Notes: generated by a model from the sequence alone, not told the origin. Positions 1 through 5,763 are shown, numbered from the stretch's first letter. The stretch is 5,763 nucleotides of DNA from Candidatus Gastranaerophilales bacterium (GCA_947589525.1 CANQAW010000114.1:1-5763), one strand, 5' to 3'. Made by a program: numbers and translations.

Positions 1-284
1 GATTTGCCGATGTTATTAAATCTTCTAAGACAATTTTAATGAACGGCCCTGTCGGCGCTTTTGAAAATCCCAAATTTGCCGACGGTACAAAAGCGGTATT
101 GCAAGCTATAGTTGAAGCTACAAAGCAAGGAGCAATTTCCGTTATAGGCGGAGGAGACAGCGTATCTGCCGCTAAGAAATTTGCAAAATCGGAAGATTTT
201 ACCCACGTTTCAACAGGAGGCGGTGCTTCTTTGGAATTTATTGAAGGCAAAATCCTGCCCGGAGTTGATGCGCTTGACGATTAA
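1..284 (+). CDS. pgk: Phosphoglycerate kinase, C-terminal end (5' truncated by the window)
   Basis: Phosphoglycerate kinase transfers phosphate between 1,3-bisphosphoglycerate and ADP in cytosolic glycolysis and gluconeogenesis. The reading frame is open from base 3 and stops with TAA at 282-284, so only about the last 93 of roughly 400 residues are present. The ATG at 39 is an internal codon, not a start, because homology continues upstream (FADVIKSSKTIL). Family landmarks are NGPVGAFE at 42-65, the nucleotide-binding glycine motif GGGDS at 147-161, STGGGAS at 210-230, and the usual ending LEFIEGKILPGVDAL. The residue before NGP is Met, where I recall Trp as usual (WNGP), a small departure in an otherwise canonical tail. 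The gene is closed off from the next one by a terminator. Identification is very secure from the motifs and their spacing. Confidence 0.97.
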   Translation, partial: FADVIKSSKTILMNGPVGAFENPKFADGTKAVLQAIVEATKQGAISVIGGGDSVSAAKKFAKSEDFTHVSTGGGASLEFIEGKILPGVDALDD

Positions 285-306
285 TTATATTTATATTATA
301 TTTATT

Positions 307-339
307 AAAATAGCCTCTAGCTTTTAGAGGCTATTTTTT
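307..339 (+). terminator. Rho-independent terminator after pgk
   Basis: The 9-bp perfect inverted repeat TAGCCTCTA (311-319) and TAGAGGCTA (325-333) encloses a 5-base loop. Flanking A and T residues extend the stem to 13 bp (307-319 with 325-337). The right arm runs straight into six T residues (334-339). It lies 22 bp after the pgk stop codon and should end pgk transcription. It separates pgk from the downstream genes. Confidence 0.92.
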
Positions 340-340
340 G

Positions 341-346
341 TATAAT
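341..346 (+). promoter_or_regulatory. Putative -10 box for the 910-aa gene
   Basis: A perfect TATAAT begins two bases after the terminator T-tract and ends 10 bases before the ATG at 357. Transcription would be expected to start near 352-355, giving a leader of only a few bases. This fits the absence of any Shine-Dalgarno sequence before the ATG. No good -35 hexamer is visible at 16-18 bp spacing: the 17-bp position, 318-323, reads TAGCTT and lies inside the terminator hairpin. A TG pair sits directly before the box, one base off the extended -10 position. In AT-rich DNA a chance match is possible. Confidence 0.5.
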
Positions 347-356
347 ATTTTTTGTT

Positions 357-3089
357 ATGGGTTCTAAAGTATATACGAGAGATGAGATAATAGAGGAATT
401 ATCTCAGAAGGGTTATAGTTACAACATAGAAGAACTTAACTCCTTCTTTAAAGAAAAAGGGATAGAAGCAATTTTCGAAAATGAATCCGGAGAAGAATTT
501 TTTGATGAAAGAGCTTTAGAACTTTTAGTTGCAAAATTTGAAAACGAAAACCCTCAAATTAAACCTTTAACATTCGAAAAATTAAGCTTTCAAAACCCTC
601 TTGAAAATGAAATTCCCCAAACAGAAACAAATGAATCCTTAACCTTTGAAGAACCTTCAAATACAGAAGTTGAACAAATTCAAACCGAAGCTGAATTAAC
701 AATTCAAGAAGAATTAAGCTTAAATGAAAATACGGTTAGTGAGCCGATTGAGCAAAATATTTCACAATTTTCAAGCAAAGAAACATCTTTAAAAACGGAT
801 GATGAAATATCTTTACAAAATTTCATACAAGAAACGCAAGTCTTTGAACAACCCGAACAAACATTAAGCGAAGAAGAATTGCCAAATGAAGAAATAAGCA
901 ATTCGCCGCTTGAGCAAAATATTTCACAATTTTCAAGCGAGGAGCTGAATTCCGAAGTTGAAATTGATTTAAACGCACCTTTGGAAATTGAAAATAAAGA
1001 AGAAGAAATTTCCGAAATTCCGTTGGAAATTAAAAATGATATTTTAATAAACATAGAACCCGAATCTCAAAACATTAAAGAAGAACCCGAATTATCTTTA
1101 AACATGCCTGCGTTTTTTGAAGAACAAGCAAAAAGCGAAGATGTCCAAACTCAAGAGGTTAGTGAAACCGAGGAAAATAAATCGGAAGAAACCGAGAGCG
1201 AATATTCTTTTGAACTTCCGATGAGTTTAAGAATGCTTGAACCTTTAGAAACTCAAGCCCCTTCTGAAACCGAATTAAAATCCGAGGAACAATTGGCGCA
1301 GTCACTAAAAGAATTTGCCGAAGAAAATGCGCAAAAAGAAGCAAACGAAGCTGTCGAAGAAAATACGCAAGAACAGGTTTCCCGGCCTTTTGAAGATTTT
1401 ATACAAAAGACTTCCGAATTTACTCTTAAAGAGGATTTGGAAAATAACGAAGAAACATCTTTAAAAGCGGATGATGAAATATCTTTGCGGGAGTTTGATG
1501 AATTAAATCAAATATCGGATAAGGAAACTTTTGAGCAAACCGATAAAAATGAAAACGAACAGCAAAGCCCTGCATTAATTGAAATTGAAAATGCCCTGCA
1601 TAATCAGGATGAGCAAGACAATAATAAATTATCGGCTTTTGATGAATTTAATTCTCTTGTTTATGAACAAAATCAAACACAACAAACTGCCGAAAACGAA
1701 GAAATATCTCAAACATCCGAAGATAATATTTTAAACAATCTGCCTGATGAAAATACTGCAACTTTAGGCGAAATTCAAAATCTTTTGGAAGAAAACCAAA
1801 CTTTTACACCCGAAGAACAAACAGCAGAAAAAATTGAACCCGTAACATCCGAACCGGAGGAAAATGAAAATAATTCTTTCGAACAAACCGAAAGTTCAAG
1901 CAAAGAAACATCTTTAAAAACGGATGATGAAATATCTTTACAAAATTTCATACAAGAAACGAAAGTCCTTGAACAACCCGAACAAACATTAAGTGAAGAA
2001 GAATTGCCAAATGAAGAAATAAGCAATTCGCCGCTTGAGCAAAATATTTCGCAAATGTCAAGCGAAGAGCTGAATTCCGAAGTTGAAACAAATGAACCCT
2101 TAACCTTTGAAGAACCTTCAAATACAGAAGTTGAACAAATTCAAACCGAAGCTGAGTTAACAATTCAAGAAGAATTAAGCTTAAATGAAAATACGGTTAG
2201 TGAGCCGATTGAGCAAAATTCGCCTCAAAATTCAACTTCCGCTCAAGTTGAACAGCAGGATTTAATTCAAACTCCGAGCATGGAAGAACCCGAAGAAGAT
2301 AATATTCAATCCGATGTGCAAACCGAAACGGAAATAAGCACTAACGCGCCGTTTGATATTGATGCGGAAATTAATGCTCAAACAAATGCCGAAATTAATT
2401 ACCAGCTTGAAGAAAAAAATCGACAAGAGCTTGCGGAAGTAGATGACATTGAAGATATTGTTGCAAATAATGTTGAAACTCAGCCGGTTCCTGAACTGAC
2501 TCAGGCCGCAACCGTTCCCGTAATCACCCAAACCGAGCCTATTCCTTCTCAAACAGCCGATTTTACGCCGAGAAAAACAGGAATTCTTGAAGGCGCACTA
2601 AGTTCGATAGGTCAACATCTTGATATTTACAAAGAACAAATTAATGAGCAGGAAGCTAAAACGTCAAACGATGATGAAGATTTTGATGATATGAATTTAT
2701 TATCGGAATCTTTTGAAGCGCAAGAAAAACTTAAAGAATATGTATTAGCTCAACTTGCGAAAAAAAATATAAATCTGGATGTTCCTCAACAACAGTCAAA
2801 CAGTAATGAATTCAAGCTTGATATTTCGGAAAACACCATAAATCTTGTTGCTAAAACTCTTGCAAAAAAAATTGCAAAGTATGTTAATAACTTAATAAGC
2901 GAAGAAATGATTACTCAATCGCAGTATAAAAAAATTCAAGATAACAACACCATGCTTCAAAAAAGGGTGTCGGATGTTGAAGATCAAAATAAAAAATTAA
3001 GACTTTTACTTGCCGAATCAAACAAAAATCTAAACTCGTATAAACCCACAATATTTGGATTTTACAGAAAAATAAAATTCAAAAAATAA
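357..3089 (+). CDS. Large acidic repeat-containing protein: MerR-like N-terminus, disordered linker, C-terminal coiled coil
   Basis: I do not recognise this 910-residue protein. The ATG at 357 is the first plausible start, because the conserved-looking domain begins at once (YTRDEI from residue 6). Residues 1-60 read helix-turn-helix, then a GEEFFDERALELL segment, like a MerR-type winged helix; this is a by-eye inference. Residues about 65-770 are dominated by Glu, Gln, Asn, Ser and Thr, with near-identical internal repeats, and are probably disordered. From about residue 772 (DDEDFDD) structure returns: helix 780-805, helix 823-850, then a coiled coil at 857-893 with hydrophobic residues I860, L867, V874 and L881 exactly seven apart. 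A basic tail ends in KIKFKK. I see no Cys, no Trp, no signal peptide and no membrane segment, so it is probably cytoplasmic. It lies 18 bp before rseP and is probably co-transcribed. It could be a DNA-binding, scaffold or division/envelope protein; function is unknown. Confidence 0.88.
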   Translation: MGSKVYTRDEIIEELSQKGYSYNIEELNSFFKEKGIEAIFENESGEEFFDERALELLVAKFENENPQIKPLTFEKLSFQNPLENEIPQTETNESLTFEEPSNTEVEQIQTEAELTIQEELSLNENTVSEPIEQNISQFSSKETSLKTDDEISLQNFIQETQVFEQPEQTLSEEELPNEEISNSPLEQNISQFSSEELNSEVEIDLNAPLEIENKEEEISEIPLEIKNDILINIEPESQNIKEEPELSLNMPAFFEEQAKSEDVQTQEVSETEENKSEETESEYSFELPMSLRMLEPLETQAPSETELKSEEQLAQSLKEFAEENAQKEANEAVEENTQEQVSRPFEDFIQKTSEFTLKEDLENNEETSLKADDEISLREFDELNQISDKETFEQTDKNENEQQSPALIEIENALHNQDEQDNNKLSAFDEFNSLVYEQNQTQQTAENEEISQTSEDNILNNLPDENTATLGEIQNLLEENQTFTPEEQTAEKIEPVTSEPEENENNSFEQTESSSKETSLKTDDEISLQNFIQETKVLEQPEQTLSEEELPNEEISNSPLEQNISQMSSEELNSEVETNEPLTFEEPSNTEVEQIQTEAELTIQEELSLNENTVSEPIEQNSPQNSTSAQVEQQDLIQTPSMEEPEEDNIQSDVQTETEISTNAPFDIDAEINAQTNAEINYQLEEKNRQELAEVDDIEDIVANNVETQPVPELTQAATVPVITQTEPIPSQTADFTPRKTGILEGALSSIGQHLDIYKEQINEQEAKTSNDDEDFDDMNLLSESFEAQEKLKEYVLAQLAKKNINLDVPQQQSNSNEFKLDISENTINLVAKTLAKKIAKYVNNLISEEMITQSQYKKIQDNNTMLQKRVSDVEDQNKKLRLLLAESNKNLNSYKPTIFGFYRKIKFKK
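624..758 (+). repeat. Repeat block B, copy 1 (135 bp, in frame)
   Basis: This block encodes residues from about ETNESLTFEEP to SEPIEQN inside the disordered part of the 910-aa protein. It matches 2085-2219 with only two differences: TCC to CCC (Ser to Pro) and the synonymous GAA to GAG. The offset is 1461 bp, a whole number of codons. Here B comes before block C, whereas the second occurrence has B after C. Confidence 0.95.
748..938 (+). repeat. 29-bp direct repeat pair, 162 bp apart
   Basis: The 29 bases at 748-776 and at 910-938 are identical; both begin TTGAGCAAAATATTTCACAA and encode the EQNISQFSS segment. The spacing is exactly 54 codons. A third, slightly changed copy lies at 2035-2063. 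A fourth, at 2209-2219, keeps only the first 11 bases. The pair brackets most of block C and is a natural site for slippage or recombination that would add or remove 54 residues in frame. Confidence 0.92.
770..963 (+). repeat. Repeat block C, copy 1 (194 bp, in frame)
   Basis: This block encodes SSKETSLKTDDEISLQNF through EELNSEVE. It matches 1895-2088 at an offset of 1125 bp (375 codons) with seven base differences. Four of those bases change three residues (Gln to Lys, Phe to Leu, Phe to Met) and three are silent. It contains the second copy of a 29-bp direct repeat whose first copy forms the B-C junction. Confidence 0.95.
1452..1486 (+). repeat. Short third copy of the block C core (35 bp)
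   Basis: This stretch encodes ETSLKADDEISL and matches 780-814 and 1905-1939 with one base change (ACG to GCG, Thr to Ala). The similarity fades on both sides, although FDELNQ and FEQTDK loosely echo the flanks of block C. It looks like an older or partly eroded copy of the same unit. The motif therefore occurs three times, at about residues 142, 366 and 517. Confidence 0.88.
1895..2088 (+). repeat. Repeat block C, copy 2 (194 bp, in frame)
   Basis: This is the second copy of the block at 770-963. It runs directly into block B copy 2, sharing the four bases GAAA at 2085-2088. The order C-B is the reverse of the first occurrence, though both blocks keep the same strand and reading frame. Confidence 0.95.
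2085..2219 (+). repeat. Repeat block B, copy 2 (135 bp, in frame)
   Basis: This is the second copy of the block at 624-758, with two base differences. Similarity stops sharply after GAGCAAAAT at 2219. The protein then continues SPQNSTS, in place of the ISQFSSK that follows copy 1. Confidence 0.95.
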
Positions 3090-3096
3090 TACCCTG

Positions 3097-3104
3097 AAAG
3101 GAAA
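3097..3104 (+). promoter_or_regulatory. Ribosome binding site of rseP
   Basis: AAAGGAAA ends three bases before the ATG at 3108, with six bases between its GG and the start codon. It lies in the 18-bp gap after the 910-aa gene and fixes the rseP start. It is the only convincing Shine-Dalgarno sequence in the window. Confidence 0.8.
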
Positions 3105-3107
3105 ATA

Positions 3108-4535
3108 ATGAATCAAATTTTAATGATTTTATTAATAAGTGCGCTTGTTTTAGTTCACGAAATCGGTCATTTTGCTGCCGCACGGTTATTTAAGGTTCGA
3201 GTAACCCGCTTTGGAATAGGAATGCCCATAGGTCCTTCTTGGAAATTATTTAAATTAAAAGATACAACTTTTTATATCCACGCTTTTTTATTTGGGGGTT
3301 ATGTCAGCTTTGCGCAAATTAAACCTGAAAATAATGACTGCGCCGAAAAAGAAAAAAAAGATAAAAAACCCTCAATTAACGATGTTGAGGAAGATGAATA
3401 TTTAGATAAAAATTCCCCCGAATTATACGAAAATAAAACAATATCTCAAAAACTCCTTATAGTAAGCGCAGGCGTTATTATGAATGTTGTTTTTGCAATA
3501 TTTTTAGTTATGGCGTGTGCTCTTATTTATCATAAACTTCCCTCAAATTCGCAAAATATCTATATTGATAATGTTTCTTCAAAAATAACTTCAAATATTA
3601 AAGACAGAGGAATTTTAAAAAACGACAAAATTATTTCTATCAATAATCAAAAAATAGATACTCTTTACGCTCTTTCTTTTTTCGCTAAAAATTCTAAACT
3701 TTTTGATAATTACGCTTCAAAAGATTTGTATGAGCAAAATCTCTCCGAATTAAAAAAGTTAAACCCGAATTTAAAAGAAACCATTCCTTTAAATACTTTA
3801 ATTAAACTTCCCCCTCTAAAAGCGGAAAAGCCTCTTGGAGTTAATCAAAATGTTTTAAAAGGAATGGAAAAATATAAAAAAGAAGGTATTGAATTAACCC
3901 AAAATCAAATTGAATTAAGAGATAAGTTGTATAATCAAAAAACTTTTAAAACTGACTTCGAAATTTCTCTAAATGACCTTGCGCTTGCGCTATCAGATAC
4001 TTATAAACCAATTGAAATGAAGGTTTTAAGAGGAAATAAAGAAGTTATTTTAAAAGATATAGAAGTTCAAAAAGAAGGAATGCTTGGAGTTTTATTAAAA
4101 ATTGAAGAAAACTACGCAGAAACAAAAACTCCCAAAGATATTGTAATTAAATCTTTTGATTATATTTATTCAACGACTGCTACAATGTTGTTCAGCCTTT
4201 GGCAGTTAATTTGCGGAAAAGTCAGCGCTTCCGATATGCACGGAGTCATTGCAATAGTTAAAGTCGGAGGTGATATTATAGCTTCTAAAGGATTTTTAGA
4301 CGGAATTTTATTAACCGCAATGATAAGTATAAATCTTGCAATTATGAATATTTTGCCAATTCCGGCACTCGACGGGGGTCATGTTATGTTTTTAATTATT
4401 GAAAAAATAACAGGCAAAAAACCCACTGAAGAAACAAGCGAAAAAATAACAAACTTTTTCTTCTTTTTGTTGATAATTTTAATGGTTTTAATTTGTTATA
4501 ACGATATATTTGCGCTTGTTACAAAGAAATTTTAA
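3108..4535 (+). CDS. rseP: RseP/site-2 family intramembrane zinc metalloprotease with an expanded PDZ domain
   Basis: S2P (M50) proteases cleave membrane-embedded substrates such as anti-sigma factors or signal-peptide remnants, inside the cytoplasmic membrane. The zinc-binding HEIGH lies at residues 17-21 in the first membrane segment. The third ligand is in NILPIPALDGGH (Asp422), and the conserved SAGVIMN loop (120-126) opens membrane segment two (about 115-141). Further hydrophobic segments lie at about 398-430 and 449-471. A PDZ core begins at GILKNDKIISINNQKI (168-183) and resumes at PIEMKVLRGNKEV (301-313). The intervening stretch of nearly 120 residues is far longer than the usual loop, which accounts for most of the excess over the common length of about 350-450. 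A Lys/Glu-rich stretch (about 72-110) is also enlarged. The start is supported by the Shine-Dalgarno at 3097-3104. It follows the unknown gene by 18 bp. The family call is firm; the substrate is unknown. Confidence 0.95.
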   Translation: MNQILMILLISALVLVHEIGHFAAARLFKVRVTRFGIGMPIGPSWKLFKLKDTTFYIHAFLFGGYVSFAQIKPENNDCAEKEKKDKKPSINDVEEDEYLDKNSPELYENKTISQKLLIVSAGVIMNVVFAIFLVMACALIYHKLPSNSQNIYIDNVSSKITSNIKDRGILKNDKIISINNQKIDTLYALSFFAKNSKLFDNYASKDLYEQNLSELKKLNPNLKETIPLNTLIKLPPLKAEKPLGVNQNVLKGMEKYKKEGIELTQNQIELRDKLYNQKTFKTDFEISLNDLALALSDTYKPIEMKVLRGNKEVILKDIEVQKEGMLGVLLKIEENYAETKTPKDIVIKSFDYIYSTTATMLFSLWQLICGKVSASDMHGVIAIVKVGGDIIASKGFLDGILLTAMISINLAIMNILPIPALDGGHVMFLIIEKITGKKPTEETSEKITNFFFFLLIILMVLICYNDIFALVTKKF

Positions 4536-4547
4536 AATTACCAAACT

Positions 4548-4569
4548 AAATTTTAACGTGTTAAAATTT
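4548..4569. promoter_or_regulatory. 22-bp AT-rich palindrome just upstream of uvrA
   Basis: AAATTTTAAC (4548-4557) and GTTAAAATTT (4560-4569) are perfect 10-base inverted arms around a central GT, ending four bases before the uvrA ATG. The two-base centre makes it a poor RNA hairpin but a plausible site for a dimeric repressor. The right arm contains TAAAAT (4562-4567), which could be a -10 box giving a start almost at the ATG. It does not match the SOS-box consensus sequences I know (Gram-positive CGAAC-N4-GTTCG type, or the E. coli CTG-N10-CAG type). In such AT-rich DNA chance contributes, so the role is uncertain. Confidence 0.45.
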
Positions 4570-4573
4570 TACT

Positions 4574-5763
4574 ATGAATGATTTTATTGAAGTTTATAAT
4601 GCCAATGTTCATAATTTAGACCACGTTTCGGTTAAAATCCCCAAAAATGAATTGACTGTTTTCTCGGGTGTCTCCGGTTCGGGTAAAAGTTCCCTTGCTT
4701 TTGATACAATTTTTGCCGAAGGGCAGAGAAGATACGTTGAAAGCCTGTCAGTCTATGCCAGACAATTTTTAGGACAGATGGATAAACCGGATGTTGAAGC
4801 AATCGACGGGTTATCTCCCGCTATTTCAATCGACCAAAAGTCAACATCCAACAATCCCCGCTCAACCGTCGGGACAATAACCGAAATTTATGATTATTTA
4901 AGACTTTTATATTCAAGAGCGGGAACTCCCCATTGTCCTAAGTGCGGTCGGGAAATTTCTCCTCAAACAATTGATGAAATAACGGACAGCATTTTAAAAT
5001 TAAAAGAGGGTACAAAAATCCTTATTTTAGCGCCGATTGTGCGCTCTAAAAAAGGTGAATATAAGCAAATGCTCTCTGCTCTTGGTTCTGAAGGTTTTGT
5101 TAGGGTCAGAGTTGACGGAGTTGTCTATAACCTTGAAGAAGATGAAATTGAACTTAACAGAACCCTAAAACACACAATTGAAATTGTGGTTGATAGAATT
5201 ATTGTTAAACCAAGCGCAAAATCAAGAATTTTTGATTCCGCTCAAATCGCGCTCAATCGTGCCGACGGGCTTTTAATCGTCCACGATGTTGAAGAAAATA
5301 AAGATACAATTTATTCCGAAAAACTCTCCTGCCCCGAATGCAACATTAGTTTTGAAGAATTAACCCCGAGATTAATGAGTTTTAACAATCCTCAAGGAGC
5401 ATGCCCCTTGTGTAACGGAATTGGGGTGAAAATTGAAATTTCACCCGAACTTGTTGTCCCTGACGTAGAAAAATCCCTAAAAGAAGGCGCAATCTATCCT
5501 TGGGCAAAAACGTCAAACCCTTACTATAGCGACATTTTAAAAGGAGTATGCGAACATTTTAATATTGATTTTGAAGCACCTTTTAAATCCTTATCCCCCG
5601 CTCAAAAAGGAATTATTCTCTATGGTTCGGGAGATGAAAGAATTAAACTTACTTACGCCGATTTCGGAACAAAATACTATAGAACGCACGTTCAAACCTA
5701 TAGCGGTGTTATTCCTTATTTAGAAAAAAAATATGAGACTGATTCTGATATTATAAGAGCGGA
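4574..5763 (+). CDS. uvrA: Excinuclease ABC subunit A, N-terminal part (3' truncated by the window)
   Basis: UvrA is the DNA damage-recognising ATPase of nucleotide-excision repair; it acts as a dimer and loads UvrB. The window holds the first 396 of about 940 residues, with no internal stop. Walker A of the first ATPase is GVSGSGKS at residues 32-39, followed by FDTIFAEGQRRYVESLS. Residues about 120-250 form the UvrB-binding region (ILAPIVRSKKGEY at 151-163), preceded by an extra CPKC pair (121-124) that some UvrA proteins carry. The first zinc module has Cys253, Cys256, Cys277 and Cys280, the same numbering as I recall for E. coli UvrA. The ATG at 4574 gives the normal N-terminus, and no Shine-Dalgarno precedes it. 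It lies 38 bp after rseP on the same strand, so it may be co-transcribed or have its own promoter in the palindromic gap. The second ATPase half is outside the window. Confidence 0.97.
   Translation, partial: MNDFIEVYNANVHNLDHVSVKIPKNELTVFSGVSGSGKSSLAFDTIFAEGQRRYVESLSVYARQFLGQMDKPDVEAIDGLSPAISIDQKSTSNNPRSTVGTITEIYDYLRLLYSRAGTPHCPKCGREISPQTIDEITDSILKLKEGTKILILAPIVRSKKGEYKQMLSALGSEGFVRVRVDGVVYNLEEDEIELNRTLKHTIEIVVDRIIVKPSAKSRIFDSAQIALNRADGLLIVHDVEENKDTIYSEKLSCPECNISFEELTPRLMSFNNPQGACPLCNGIGVKIEISPELVVPDVEKSLKEGAIYPWAKTSNPYYSDILKGVCEHFNIDFEAPFKSLSPAQKGIILYGSGDERIKLTYADFGTKYYRTHVQTYSGVIPYLEKKYETDSDIIRA

Noticed and set aside
39..284. An 81-codon small gene starting at ATG 39
   Set aside because: The frame is open upstream to the window edge and continues phosphoglycerate kinase sequence, so this is the tail of pgk rather than a small gene.
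704..1054. Ser/Phe-rich open frame of 116 codons on the minus strand
   Set aside because: It lies wholly inside the 910-aa gene and is the complement of Glu/Asn/Leu codons (TTC, TTT, TCT). A related frame at 1775-2026 exists only because blocks B and C are duplicated. It has no ribosome site and no recognisable protein.
748..2219. Repeats as a CRISPR array or mobile element
   Set aside because: The repeats are in frame inside a coding region, have irregular spacing and coding-like divergence, and have no inverted ends, transposase or target duplications.
1159..2552. Other minus-strand open frames (1159-1344, 1775-2026, 1948-2163, 2262-2552)
   Set aside because: All are shadows of the large gene with low-complexity translations and no domain. 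The long frames follow from the repetitive, stop-poor complement.
4528..4570. Rho-independent terminator after rseP
   Set aside because: The palindromes are almost purely A/T with two-base or zero-base centres, so the RNA stem would be weak or sterically impossible. No GC-rich stem followed by a T-tract is present.
4934..4945. CPKC pair in UvrA (residues 121-124) as a novel zinc site
   Set aside because: I recall similar CPxC pairs at this position in other UvrA proteins (for example thermophilic ones), so it is ordinary family variation.

Overview
The window is an AT-rich bacterial stretch in which every convincing gene lies on the + strand. In order it holds the 3' end of a phosphoglycerate kinase gene (pgk), a factor-independent terminator, a 910-codon gene for an acidic, repeat-bearing protein I do not recognise, a site-2 intramembrane protease gene of the RseP family, and the 5' part of uvrA, which runs off the right edge. 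The RseP-like protein resembles cyanobacterial S2P proteins by eye, in its GGYVSF segment, its SAGVIMN segment and the NILPIPALDGGH motif. Together with the low GC and A-rich codon use this suggests a non-photosynthetic relative of Cyanobacteria (Melainabacteria/Vampirovibrionia, perhaps Gastranaerophilales). That placement is an inference from memory of family sequences, not a search result.

Layout: pgk ends at 284 and is followed by a strong hairpin with a T-tract (307-339). A perfect TATAAT begins two bases after the hairpin and lies only 10 bases before the ATG of the 910-aa gene, so that mRNA could start almost at the start codon. The 910-aa gene is followed after 18 bp by rseP, which has a clear Shine-Dalgarno sequence, and after a further 38 bp by uvrA. 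The three could be one transcription unit, but the rseP-uvrA gap contains a near-perfect AT palindrome that may mark a separate control point for uvrA.

The large unknown protein is the most unusual item. It has a compact N-terminal region that reads like a MerR-type winged helix, then about 700 residues of Glu/Gln/Asn/Ser/Thr-rich, probably disordered sequence, then a helical C-terminal region with a regular coiled coil and a basic tail. Inside the disordered part, two nearly identical DNA blocks occur twice in opposite order (B-C, then C-B), which points to recent recombination within the gene.

The RseP homologue keeps its zinc-protease motifs but has an insertion of about 90-100 residues inside its PDZ domain. 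Functionally, pgk is glycolytic, rseP is a membrane-protein-cleaving protease and uvrA is nucleotide-excision repair. Nothing in the sequence shows that these share a pathway, and the adjacency of the unknown protein to rseP is the only hint about its role.
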